Positions 1 through 11,460 of a stretch of 64,000 nt of DNA are shown in pieces; position 1 is the first letter of the stretch; each line of letters begins with the position of its first letter. The stretch lies in contig NC_056754.1 in NCBI RefSeq assembly GCF_018687715.1, positions 22,377,001-22,441,000 of the forward strand, written 5' to 3'. The DNA comes from Carya illinoinensis. Lineage: Eukaryota > Streptophyta > Magnoliopsida > Fagales > Juglandaceae. Under the pieces are notes generated by a model. The model ran no database searches. It had not been told where the DNA came from and saw only the letters and a list, made by a program, of their open reading frames with translations. Position numbers and translations under genes: made by a program.

Positions 1-910
1 ATTCAATCTTGTTTCTCAGCAGCGCACAGCAACGTACGTTCACCGCAGGATAAGTTTGCCCATTCTGAATGATGAACTGCCACACATGCGTATGGTTTCT
101 GCTACACTTTCTTTCTTGTAAGGAAAGAAAAAATTAAAAGGAAATAAATAAGATGTCAACATGATCACTAGAAGATGAGGTCTCCAAGCGGCTTGGACCC
201 ACGACGTAGATTGGTTCTGCTGTCAATTGGTCGTATGACAATATCGTCTATCTCGGGCTTGGCTGGCTCGCTAGCTAGCTGTCTGTGACAATATTGCCAT
301 CTCCTAAAAGTCTAATGTTGGCTTATCGAAGGAGAAAAAGACCAAAGAGAGAGACAAATAAACCATAAAGTCAACTTTTAAGGCACAAAAAGACAGACGA
401 AGATGACTAACATGATGAAAATTACCTTTTCAACGTCCATGCATATATATGAGCATGAGCTCTCCATTTAATTTTATCCATGCTTGCATCATGTGTCTCG
501 ATCCTATTGTGTTAATGTTTGACTACTTCGTTGTTTCGAATTACTAGGTCGTATAATATATTAATTACAACATTAACTATATATATATAAATATATATCT
601 GATCTTGATCTTTTCGAAAACACACATGCATGCTAATAATTACGATATAATAATCTCTTTTCAATTCTCATGCATGCAACTGATCAGATATATTCGATGT
701 AGCTTTTGTTTTTCGTGTGGCTAAAAGCCTAAAATAGACATTGTCCTATGTATGATCTATTGTTTAATATTATATATATACATATATAGTTAAACGTGAA
801 TAAAAAAATCTCAAATTATGTTGATTTTTATTTAATTGTTTTAACCAACCATAATATCGATTGATTCCACTCCTGATAAAAGTCTATCCCTTGCGTTAAA
901 AAAAAAAAAA
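1..910. other. Intergenic DNA, no gene seen
   Basis: AT-rich sequence with short palindromic words such as gctagctagc and tatatata runs. No coding stretch with recognisable protein similarity was found on either strand. It could be distal flank of a gene outside the window. Confidence 0.5.
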
Positions 911-1078
911 AATCTAGTTATAAGTATAATTATACATTAATATATACATTAATTTATTATAATTAGTTTAAAAGTATATTTTATTAAAAATAATATTAAT
1001 TTAAATTTTAAATATAAAAAAATCAATATTAATATGTAAATTAGTACGTAATTTTATTTATAGATATCAAAATTCTTA
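911..1078. mobile_element. MITE family B, copy 1
   Basis: About 168 bp of very AT-rich sequence that matches two other segments of this window (38707-38874 and 61343-61510) along its length. All three share the core attaaaaataatattaatt followed by taaattttaaatat. The ends are imperfect inverted repeats (left taattatac/ttaatata against right tatgtaaattagtacg). No target-site duplication is clear for this copy; the copy at 61343 has a perfect 9-bp one, which suggests a Mutator-type non-autonomous element. Confidence 0.6.
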
Positions 1079-1368
1079 TATTTAATGCAGTTCATAGCAG
1101 CTGCATATATGTCCTTGCCTTGGCTATCAAGTAGGCGGCCTACATATATAATTACCTGATTCTGCACCTTTTTAGATTTTCTGTAACTCTTTTAATTTGC
1201 AGATCTCGTGACCAATAATTCCTTGTGGATGATCTTTTTGTTTATTTAATTAATTAGGGAATGACAATATATGATCTGATCCATAAAGTAATTAATTTGT
1301 TCCTCCACCTGCCCCCAATATGAATTTATTAATCTCGTGATACTTCGGTACTGATAAATCTTTAATTT

Positions 1369-1371
<3 letters not shown>

Positions 1372-1413
<42 letters not shown>
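1372..1413. repeat. (CT)n microsatellite
   Basis: About 42 bp of uninterrupted CT dinucleotides in intergenic DNA. Such tracts are common in plant intergenic and 5' UTR regions and are often length-polymorphic. Confidence 0.95.
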
Positions 1414-1417
<4 letters not shown>

Positions 1418-3269
1418 TGGAATAACTTAAATTTGAAGTACTTGTTTCAGTTAATTTCTCCACGACCCTCTTAATCTTCTATATATTGGAATATTATTAA
1501 TGATCTCATGCATGTCTTCATGTGAAGGATGCAAGTCGATCGGTGATTATTGGCGGCAAAGAAAATAAAAGGAATGATCAATCGACGCATATATTTTGGA
1601 TTGATTGTTTGATAAAATACATGATTATCGATCTATGACAGTCATTTTTTGTAATATCCCATGGTATACCCATTATATATTTTGGCTTTTACATTATAAG
1701 ATAATATTAAATATATCAATGAAAGTAAAAAAGGAGGATCGGAAACATGGGAGTGCGACACAACCCCATGCCATGGTATATCTAATCATGTATAGGAGGT
1801 CTCGGCCGCCTGTAGCTTTCACGGTCCTGATCGAGGGAGAAAACAAGTGGCTCTAACAAGGTCAGACATTTGTAGTAGTACTTACTCATCATAGACCTAG
1901 CTAGAAAATTGTATTAAACCCAAGATCAAGAATATTTCTCCGTTGAAGAGTTCAGACAAAGAAAATTTGGCAAGGCTAGCTGCTGCATGATTGCAATATC
2001 AACCTAGTCCTTAATTGCTAAGTCAGTGGCAAACTAACTTCGATCGGCAGTCCACCGACGCAGTTGAAGGTTTCTTCTTTTCTATCCTAGTACTATATTG
2101 ACAGTGATGGCAAGACCAGAGTTTTGAAGAAAAAATTGGAGTGGACTTTCTGCATGTAGCAAAGTGGTCACGATCAGAAATTATATATTTGCTTCAGCCT
2201 TCACCTGGAATATGTTCTAATCTTAAAGGAATTAAGCTGCAAATCAGAACAACTAGATAACTTCTTCGATCTCTCGATCTGTTTTCTTTTTAAAGTACCG
2301 TGAAAGGTTAGGCTAATAAGGATTAATATAGAGTTGAGTGTATCTACGATGAACAGGAGTACACCCGGCCTCCAACCACCTGGACATGACTCCTTACGGG
2401 TGGCCAACCACCTCATTAATTAACTTGCGTGATGGCCACACTTGGATTAATGGATTTTGCTACCCTGGCCAGCCATGCATTTTGGTTTGAGGCAAAAATT
2501 AAGTATAAGATCGACCTTTTTTTATTTTTATATTGTAATAAATTAATTATTATATTAAATACAAAATATTCAAACAATTACTTAAAATTAGAGTCATTAC
2601 TTCCTAAGTGAAAAATTGATTATCGATCAAACTTCACTGATAGATCTCTAAAAGTAAAAACCTTTATTTTTATTTTTTACTTTCCTCTCAGTTTTTTATT
2701 ATACTTAATTTGAACTCTTCGTTAAAAATTGTTTTAATATTACAAATTAATTAGTCGTGTATATAATTAATTGTAGAATCATTTTGTTTCTGTTATATAT
2801 TCACCTTGTCTTCTAATTCTATAAAACATTAATTAAATTGAACTTGATCTGATTTTTGGACTATTATTAATAATAAGTTTACAAGTTCCTTTTTGTGATT
2901 GAGCTAATTGTTTTAATATTCTTCATTTTTTTCCCATATTAACGTATGAGAAAAATATAATTGTTATATAAGCTATGAAAAAAAGGAAGAGTACTTAATA
3001 GAATTGAAAACTTTGTGGGAAGGGAAGAAAATTTGAGAAGGATGAAAGAAAGAGAGAAAAACAAATGTGGGGTTTTTTTTTTTTTTTTTTTTATCCCAAA
3101 ATGTGTAAACAGAATAGTGAAATTGGAAGGGGGTGAAATTGGATGGAGTGGCGTATGTGGTGATTAGAGGTCCGGTAGTGGGCGACGTGTGGGGCTCATG
3201 AGCCACTTTGGGCGACGAATGAGGCACTCGCTCACCATTTTGCAATACCGCTTCTTGCTTCTTGTAGAT
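1414..3269. other. Intergenic DNA with short unsupported ORFs
   Basis: No gene recognised. Open frames at 1605-1856 (+), 2201-2416 (-) and 2973-3302 (-) lack known motifs, have low-complexity composition, and run into a poly(T) tract (about 3068-3092) or into the Copia relic. I treat them as chance ORFs. Confidence 0.5.
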
Positions 3270-4480
3270 TAGCAGCCTTGGCATTGAGCCAATCATGTAC
3301 ACATACCAAATACAGATTCACGTCAAGACTATCAAGAATGTTAAACATGGCAACTCACCCAACGGCTAGCCAACCCATGTTAAAGCCATCTATGCCCACT
3401 TAAACATGGTGCTCTTGATCAATATCTCATATTTACCCGCCAGGATCTTTCCTATAGCATTAACTATGTTTCTCAATTTATGCATTTTCCAACAAATCCA
3501 ATGTTCTTTCAACCATATGGCATGAGACCTAATCTCCAAATGGGAAAACTAGGTTCGAACCCCCCAACCCTCTATATATATATATATATATATAAATTTT
3601 GACTTGTTAAGAACAAAAATAATTGTCAAACAAGTAGCACTTCAATATTTATAAGATACTGTTGATCTTGGCCTACACTTTAGTTCAAATTCTACACTTG
3701 ATTTATTTGCCTTTTTGGATGTAGATTGGGTAGGTTGGCCCCTCACTCAATGTTCCACCTTCAGTTAGTATGTATTTCTCATAAGTAATTGTATATCCTG
3801 GCTATCTGCCAAGAACCAAACTACTGTTTCCAAATCAAGCTTTGAAGCCGAATATTAAGCTATGACCCAAGCTACTACTGAGCTCACTTGGATTTCATTT
3901 TTACTCTATGACCTTGGTGTTCAACTTTTGTCTACGCCACTCCTCCTATGTGACAATATCAATGCTCTTTATATGAAGATCAACCCGGCCAATTTTTCAT
4001 GCTTAAAGTAAACACATTGAGATTGACTACCATTACGTATTAGAACGTCGCTCTTGGACTTCTTCAAATACAACATGTTCCAACCTCTCTTCAACTTGCC
4101 GACCTTCTCACCAAACCACTTGGCCACCCGCAACTCCATTCATTCTGGTCCAAACTTAGCCTTATTCCTTGGTACAATTTGGGGGGATTATTAACGCAGC
4201 AGCTCAATCCCAATGGCTATGGACCAATCATGGACACATACCAAATATATATTCACGCCAAGACTATCAAGACTGTGAGACATGGCAACTCACCCAAAGG
4301 CTAGCCTACATATGGGAGCCCCTCACCCAGCCTCAATATATGTCATAATAAAACCGTGTAGTACCTTAGTATATAATGAATGCAAAGACTCTTAGTACTC
4401 TCAAGGTGACTGAGTATTTTTCTCAAACATCTTGTGTGCACTCTTCTTTACTTTTCATTTGGACATGATTGGTTGGTTTC
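3270..4480 (+). mobile_element. Scrambled Ty1/Copia retrotransposon relic
   Basis: Two similar stretches, 3270-3383 and about 4189-4320, match each other (both contain acataccaaata then ttcacg and caagactatcaag) and look like pieces of the two LTRs. Between them are decayed Copia pol fragments in plus orientation. 3406-3530 reads LDQYLIFTRQDLSYSINYVS, the RT to RNase H linker. 3650-4180 contains the RNase H region, with GTVDLGLHF-like, AKNQTTVSKSSFEAEY and LLLCDN motifs and a final TKPLATR-like tail. A purine run gggggga at 4181-4187 just before the second LTR piece is a plausible polypurine tract; the LTR then begins tattaac, probably a mutated tgttaac. Multiple stops and frame changes show it is dead, and most of gag and pol is deleted. 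An insertion of roughly 100 bp near 3520-3625 interrupts the RNase H upstream region. Confidence 0.75.
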
Positions 4481-4517
4481 TTTGTTCATATACTCTGTCC
4501 CTTTCCTTTTCTTGTAG

Positions 4518-4649
4518 AAAGCAAGCACCAGTTCTTTCTGTTTTAAGGGTTTCAATAAGGCGGAAACCTTAGGTGATGCCCTAGCTAAACTTGATAGCCA
4601 TGTACCCAAATCCCTCAAAACACTCTTAGAATGGTTTGACTCTTTATAA
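4518..4649 (+). pseudogene. Orphan last-exon-like coding stretch, unknown
   Basis: A pyrimidine-rich tract ending ccttttcttgtag (4505-4517) is a textbook 3' splice site. It is followed by 43 open codons ending in TAA at 4647-4649. The peptide contains KAETLGDALAKL and ends KTLLEWFDSL, with a composition typical of a folded protein rather than noise. I do not recognise the family. It lies just downstream of the Copia relic's LTR piece, with no upstream exon visible, so it may be a gene fragment left by transposon activity or the tail of a gene broken by the insertion. Confidence 0.3.
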
Positions 4650-4787
4650 ATTTAGCTATTATTCTTAGGAGAAGAATGTTATTTATCATTCTCTTTATTA
4701 TTATCTTTTCATCATCTTCATGTATGATATCAAATGATTAGAAAATAAGTAAAAGATGATAATGGTTTTTCAATCATTTAATGATAT

Positions 4788-4964
4788 GAGTAATTCTACA
4801 TACAACCGTAAAGTGCGTAAACGTCGCGTAATTGTTTTAAAAAAAGAAGCGAGATCCACTATTAAAAAATTAACTTTTTTTCATGTGAGTTTTATGTTTT
4901 ATTCACTTTTTTTAAAGCAATTAAGCGGCAGTTGTACAATTTACGATTACAAATATCTTTTCTC
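4788..4964. mobile_element. MITE family A, copy 1 (Mutator-type)
   Basis: A 177-bp element. The ends are inverted repeats (left gagtaattctacatacaacc; right end reads, as reverse complement, gagaaaagatatttgtaatc). Flanks are taatgatat at 4779-4787 and taatagtat at 4965-4973, a 9-bp target-site duplication with two mismatches. Related copies lie at 5924, 35210, 37967 and 59050. The 77-aa ORF across it (4756-4989) is an artefact of the element. Confidence 0.75.
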
Positions 4965-4989
4965 TAATAGTATATATATTATAGGATAG

Positions 4990-5923
4990 AGTGAGGATGA
5001 TAATTAAAATTGAAGAATCTGTCTACTTTAAAATAAAAAAAAAAAATTGAGTTTTTATTATCATTATTATTTTTTATTTTTAAGAAGATCATCATTTGAT
5101 TGTGTTTCTATACTACAGCAAAAAGCTGATTAGTGAATGGTGCAAAGGAATTGCCTCGAATCGTGATTAGATATCAATTCTTTGTAATGAATTTATGAGT
5201 CCGTACGTAGACCATGCTGGCCTGCAGTCCTCGAAATGATATCGAACTCGCAAATTCTTTTAATATCATCTATCTATCTAAGCTACTCGGAAATTAAATG
5301 TCAGACAATATTAATTGAATCCACGTATGATGAGATTTATGTCCGGGATACTTCTTTAAATGTTTTCTTGTAATATAGGTGTTCCTTGTGATTGATGTTT
5401 ATTAGTGTGAAACTTAAAATCTTGTTTCTTTTTTACCTGACTGGCCATTGCTGGCCCTGCACTGCAGATATATAACTAGTAATTGACAGAACATTATCTA
5501 CATGATATATATTTCAATATTCCCTAGCTAGCTAGCCTGGGAGGACAACATGATCATGACTAGCTTGCTAGCTATGGCTTTAATGGGGATCAAAGGGGTT
5601 CAGGTTTTCTTGCATTTCCTCCCACATTAAACGTTTAGAGGTAACGTCCACAAATAATGTATGCAGATTTTATGGAAAAGGATCGTGCATGCATTGTATT
5701 AATTGGTGCATAACCAGCGGGAGAAAATTAGAGAGACCTAGCAACTAAGCAACGTACGTGGGACCAATCCAAAGATTGATTGTGCTTCAATTCCAAGTAC
5801 TTTGACAATATATATAACCATGTATTATCGCTCAATTAATTATCCATTAATTTGTCTCAAAACTTCGGTCTCAGTTGGATATAAAATTAAGAACTTTTGG
5901 TAAAGGTACCAAATCAAAAAAAT
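4990..5923. other. Intergenic DNA, no gene seen
   Basis: AT-rich spacer between two family A MITEs. No open frame with recognisable motifs and no RNA gene seen. Confidence 0.5.
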
Positions 5924-6098
5924 GAAAAATAATATTTGCAATTGTAGAGTACGTAAGCACCACATAATCACTTTGAAAAAGTGAGTAAATACAGGACTAC
6001 ATGAAAAAAAAAATTAATTTTTTTAATAATAAACTTCACTCTTTTTTAAAATAATTATATTGTATTTATGCACTTTATAACTGTATATAGTATTATCC
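5924..6098. mobile_element. MITE family A, copy 2 (Mutator-type)
   Basis: A 175-bp relative of the element at 37967-38140. It starts gaaaaataatatttgcaatt and ends near aactgtatatagtattatcc. Flanks caaaaaaat (5915-5923) and ttaaaaaat (6099-6107) agree at 7 of 9 positions, consistent with an aged 9-bp target-site duplication. The internal sequence shares the aagcaccacataatc...actacatgaaaaaaa order with the other copies. Confidence 0.65.
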
Positions 6099-6107
6099 TT
6101 AAAAAAT

Positions 6108-8369
6108 TATCCCATTAATGTACCTCTTTGTTAAAAATAGGTATGATTTGATTTGATGTTGCAGAAGAAAATGATGATCTTATAACATACAAATTGCCAA
6201 ATATTCCTTCTCCACATCACTTCGACATGATCTTGATATATTGTGAGAAAGGCCCACATCTCTGACCCAATTCTCATATTGTGATAAAATCCAACAGATC
6301 ACTTCCTATTTTAATTTCAAATAAGCTCACACATCCTCGGACCAAACATTCTAAACAAAAAGCCCACCTACCGTACGTGGACGGGTGTGATACTAATGCC
6401 TTGACCACATCATTTTCATTCCCAAAGAAATTGCCTTCTTGGACTTCAGCTTAAATAATTCCGACCCAAGATTTTGAAAAGCTTGGGCCCAGGAAATACA
6501 AAAGGGCCGAAGTTTTGGAGGCGTGAAGGATACTTTAGCTGCAATACGAAGCTGAACTTTTAAAGGAACCATGCAAATATAGGAGTATGATTTTGCGTTT
6601 GCCTATAATTAAAAATAAAATGACGAGAGTAATTAAGTCCATTAACCCAAATTTTCAAAGGTAAATCTATTCCTCCCAATTCTATAAGGAAAAAACGAGT
6701 TTTTACGTTCAAAATCTTACAATCAAAATGATTATTTTTGACGAAAACGCAATACCATAACTCCTGCATATTATATATGCTCGTAAAATATGTATAGCTC
6801 TTTCCCATGTCACAATTAATACAAGCATACTACAATTTGCTTAGTCTTATTTGTCAATATATACACTTCTATGTGTGTATATATATATATTAGCTGGTCT
6901 GAGAGGATAATTAGTCACACTGAGATTGGCCTGCACTCTTACACGAGGCAGAGTGGGGAATTTTCCTATGTTTTTTATAAGCCCACCAAAGTAAACAGAA
7001 AATTATCGAAATAGAAAGAAAGAAAAAGAAACAGTTCAGAAGTTTTTTTATTTTTTTATTTTCAGATTGCTCACTCATGCCAGTTGAATTTGTATAATGT
7101 TTTCCTTAACATTTTGCAGTGATTGGATTATGTGACATTGCATGTTATCTTTTGATCGATGTTAATACGGTAATTAATGCATTATTGTACTACAGATCGA
7201 GTCGAAATAAAAGCTCAAGACAAGACCACATGGGTTTCTCGACTTTGTTTAATAGTCATTTTCTACACTTTTTTGTATGTTGGGTTTTGCATATATGTTG
7301 TTCTCTTAAGAACTGTTGGCTGCAGTGCTTTAATTCTGACATTCATGACTATATAGGAGCATATTGCATGCGCATTTTCTTTTCAGATTTCAATCAAATA
7401 ATGGGTACTGTTGTAAATCAATCATGTGGAGTACTTCTGAATGGCCTGATTATTTGATTGAAACAGTACCCTAGCTGCAGCTCATGGGTCCCTCAATCTT
7501 TATCTATAGAACATGAATGAAGTTAGTAGATAGTAGTTCTATTCTTGCATGAGATTGCATGAATCTCTAAAACCCTAGCTCCATCTAGCTATAAATGCAG
7601 ATATGGTGGTTGAGAAACTAAATAATTATCCATTTAACTTGTGTTTACGATCAATGTATTTGAGCTAGCTGACAATCACATGAAGTCCCAATGAGAAATG
7701 AAAAATGTATCTAAGCGTGGAACATTCCACTCCAAATAAGATTTAATGCTTCTACCGATGCAAGCATCCACCAAATCAACCTACCCCAGAGCAAAGCGCT
7801 AGATCTACTCATCTAGCTAGACACCATAATCATCGAGTGAGCTTTTTCTTTTTCTTTTAGTTATTTAATCAATTATACTTGTGAACTGCCTCCTAAAGCA
7901 GATCAGCTAGTCTTGTATACCATTTTCTCTATTTTAGAACACAACTACCGTCGGAGCTAGTACGGAATCGAAACTGAGCTCGAGATGGTCTTGTGGAAGA
8001 TAATCTGTAATGGTACTACCCTAGCTACCAAGAGTACACACTCTCCAAAATCGTTCCTGGTCTCTGAGATCCATCTCATCTAAGAGACTTTCTTGTACAC
8101 TATAATCTAAAGATTCAAAAATATTAGGCATGACATCTCCCATTAAGCGTAACAAAGCCTTATAGTTAGCCCTTCAACGGACTCATCTTATGAAAATCAA
8201 CTTTGTAGTAGCAATCCATCGGGATCACTCCAAAATATTATAGGCTTAACATCATTGGACCTATCTTCCAAACTTTACATGGACGAAGAAGATTCCCATC
8301 CACCAGCTTGCTATAGAGAGAGAGAGTTACCTAGTAACTCAATTCTTGGTTTGTATTTTTATTTCTTAA
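6108..8369. other. Intergenic DNA, no gene seen
   Basis: Open frames at 6560-6808 (-) and 7119-7457 (+) have no recognisable domains and no convincing gene structure. The only structured item noticed is a 15-bp perfect inverted repeat at 7388-7402 and 7449-7463 with a 46-nt loop. Confidence 0.45.
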
Positions 8370-8700
8370 GTTACTAGTTTTTACTACTAAAGGTTTATAT
8401 CGTCACTGCAACATAATTGCTTTATAGTGACAGTTAAAAAATTGTGACAATTTCCAAATCGTCACTAAAAAGTATTTTGATAATGGTTTCTAGAAACCGT
8501 TACTTCATTAAAGACAGATGAGATTCTATTTTTACGTTTGAACGTAGAGGAAATTTACATTCGAATGTCACATTTCCGTTTGAACATTGAGGCTACTTAC
8601 TTGTGAACGTGAAATGCTTTTACGCCAACGTTCGAACATTAGTAATTAACGTTCGAACGTTAATTTTAACTTTAAATTAAATGTGGCTCTAATTTAAAAA
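8370..8700. mobile_element. Truncated CACTA-type terminal fragment
   Basis: Contains gtcactaaaaa/gtgaca motifs followed by several near-palindromic words of the form cgttcgaacgtt, cattcgaatgt and gtttgaacatt between about 8535 and 8665. The same motif set fills the subterminal regions of the CACTA elements at 20070-20460, 26040-26300 and 28340-28800. No transposase remains here, and the fragment stops where the next repeat begins at about 8760. Confidence 0.5.
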
Positions 8701-9742
8701 TTATGTGGTTTTTATAGTGCATAATTTGTAAACAAGTCTAAAAATTATAATATATATTTATTATTGCCTAGATAACTAACACAAGAGGGGGGTAAATTGG
8801 GTTATATTTAAAAAATTAACAATTATAAATCAAATCCATAATATAAAAATATAAATAAAATATAAAACAATAGTAAATATAAAGAGTAAGGATAAGAGAG
8901 AAACAAACTCAGTATGTTAAAGAGGTTCGGCTCTACTGCCTACATCCTCTCCTCAAGCTACCCCTTGAGGATCCCCAAATTCACTATTCAACCTCTTTCA
9001 CGTGGAGATAGAAACCTATTATATCTTTGAACAACACCGCTATAAAGGATCCGTGTAGAATACCCTCTACACTTGCAATCACCTTACACGTGGTGATTCA
9101 ACTCTTTCTTGTGCAGAACACTTTCTACATGCACAAAGGTTATACACATCATTTTACTAATACAAGAGCTGATAGTGGGTAGGTTATCAGAAAACACTCT
9201 TCAATGAGTGAAATAAGATTAATACAGTGCAAACTATATATCTCTCAAAATAAATAAGGTTTAAGGCTTAATGCTTAGAAAAGAGAGAATGAAAGTTTTG
9301 AATAAATGTTATATGCTCTTGGTGTTGTGAATTTGAAACTCTCAAATGATCTATTTATAGGCATATGAGACTTTATATTCAAATTTAAAAAAAATCACAT
9401 GTCAAAGACAACATCATTCACTTTTTAAAAATTTCAAATCTAATTTTTTTACTTTTGAAATATGACAAAAGGAGTACACTTTACTTTTCAAATTTTTCAA
9501 ACAAAATCATTTATCTTTTGCATAAATCAAAAAGAGTATCAATCACTTTTGAAAAAATTCAAATAAAGCATGCACATGTGAAAGATAACAATCAATCATA
9601 TTTAATATTTTCAAAATTTTCAAACAAAATCATCTACTTTTTACATAAGTCAAAAAGAACATCAATCACTTTTGAAAATATTCAAATAAAGCATGTACAT
9701 TTGAAAGATGATAATCAATCATCTTTAATATTTTCAAAGTTC

Positions 9743-9758
9743 AAATCTTTAATCATGT
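9743..9758. repeat. LINE target-site duplication, left copy
   Basis: The 16 bp aaatctttaatcatgt is repeated exactly at 15501-15516, immediately after the LINE poly(A) tail. This fixes both ends of the insertion. Confidence 0.9.
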
Positions 9759-9897
9759 ACTTGTTTTGACTTGGAAGTCCCCTCTCTCTCTAGGAAAGAT
9801 GGGGTATTCGTCTCTTTGTCTCTTGTAGAGCATTGAGGTTGTTCTCTACTTTCTTCCTTTTGTAAAGCCACGAGTGTCTGTAAGCTGCCTAGACACA

Positions 9898-11460
9898 ATG
9901 GAGGTCGAGCTCTCCAACTTATATGAGGGGCTACGGTTAATTGAAGAAGAGCAGCTATCTGTTAACCTATCAGAAGAGGAGGTTTTGGCCTCAACAGAGA
10001 AGAGCAAAAAGTGTATTGCAGCACTCATTGTATCAAAGAAAGATATCAACAAAGGTGCATTCAAGTCTACAATGACCAAGGTATGGAAAATAGAGGGGAC
10101 AGTAACCTTCAAAGAGGTAGGGAAGAATAAGTTCTTAATCGAGTTCCACGATAGAGAAGAGAAGCAGAAGGTAATGCAAGGGAGGCCTTCGTCCTTTGAC
10201 AGAAATCTGATATGTTTACAAGATTGTTTTGGATGCCAAAACTTACAATCCATAAATCTCACATTGGAACCTTTCTAGATTCAACTCCATAACCTGCCTT
10301 TTGCAGGCATGAACAAAAAAATGGGTGAAAAGCTGGGTGGAACTATTGGTCAAGTCTTATTGGTCGATGCTGATGATCAAGGCATGGCTTGGGGCCAATA
10401 CTTAAGAGTCAAAGTGTTAGTTGATACTACAAAACCTCTATCAAGAGGCTGCTTCCTCAACCTGGGAGAGAAGAAAGAATGGATATCCTTCAAATACGAG
10501 AGATTGCCTAGTTTTTGTTTCCACTGTGGGACTCTCCAACATTCCAAAAAGTCTTGCTCAAAACCTTCATGGGATGGAAGGCAATGGGTAGAAGAACAGC
10601 TCCAGTATGGTACCTGGCTCAGGGCAAGCTCTCAAGTCAGCTCTTACCAGTCCTACCAAAGAAGCAAGAAAGCTCCGATGGAAAAAGAAGTGCCCAGGCA
10701 GGACTTCCCGGACGACAGGGAAGCTGTTTTGGGCGGGAAAACCTTTGAACTAGCAGCAGGAAAGCAAGTTGATGCAGCCTGCAACCCTAGATCCTCGAGC
10801 CCTCCTCAGCATGCTGACCCTTCTTATGGTAACTATGACAATGCAGGTAGGAAAGTGCAAAAAGCATTACCAAATATGGATCTTTTCCCACCCACCAAGG
10901 TGCCAAATAAGGCAACTAGGTCAGGAAACACAACCAATGACCTATCTAGGTATCATGATTTTAGCAACCTACATCCCTCCTGTCAGCATGTAGACCACCC
11001 TATGGTCCCTACACCACACTATCTGCAGGTTCCCCCCTCGGAAAGTGATTTTGGTTGCTGAGGTGGACAACCCTCTCCTACAAAGCAGCAAGGATGTTGA
11101 GGTGGCACACGTGGCAGTCCAGGTAGATGACAGTAATGATCTGGACCAAGAAGGACATAATGGGATAACACAGGTGGGGGACAGCAACACTGAAGGGGTC
11201 TCATGTTGCAAACATGAGGAAAACCACGATAGAGCTAAATGGAAGAGGAAGGCCAGGCTAAAACCACTGGTGGTTGAGAGTGGAATGACTACTAGGAAGG
11301 CCGGTAAGAAAAGAACCTCCCTAGCAGCTTATAATGACCCCCAGATGGGATCTGTCCACGAAAACAGCAAGTGCAGGAAGAAAAGTAAAAAGAATGGAGA
11401 TGCTGAGAACAAAGAACAAATGGAATTGGTGGGAGCTGCTATGCATCCCTGCCCACAAGT
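9898..11460 (+). pseudogene. LINE ORF1: DUF4283 and CCHC zinc knuckle protein
   Basis: The ATG at 9898 opens MEVELSNLYEGLRL. A DUF4283 domain follows over the first ~130 codons (VWKIEGTVTFKEVGKNKFLI, then VMQGRPSSFDR). The frame is interrupted by TAG at 10276-10278 where relatives have Trp (LEPF*IQLHNLPFAG), then continues in the same frame through YERLPSFCFHCGTLQHSKKSC, a CX2CX4HX4C knuckle, to TGA at 11059-11061. A frame change near 11040 joins a second, basic C-terminal stretch (11045-11464) with KWKRKARLKPLVVESG, usual just before ORF2. In this family ORF1 binds element RNA. At least one nonsense mutation and one frameshift make it non-functional. Confidence 0.85.

Noticed and set aside
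2973..3302. 109-aa minus ORF
   Set aside because: Contains a poly-lysine run from poly(T) and overlaps the Copia LTR piece; no family resemblance.
7119..7457. 112-aa ORF
   Set aside because: No recognisable domain, no promoter or splice context, and composition compatible with chance in AT-rich DNA.
9455..9769. 104-aa ORF with repeated peptide
   Set aside because: The repetition comes from direct DNA repeats of about 123 bp in a non-coding LTR-like sequence, not from a protein family.
9846..10262. 138-aa minus-strand ORF overlapping LINE ORF1
   Set aside because: It is the antisense shadow of the DUF4283 coding frame and has no motif of its own.
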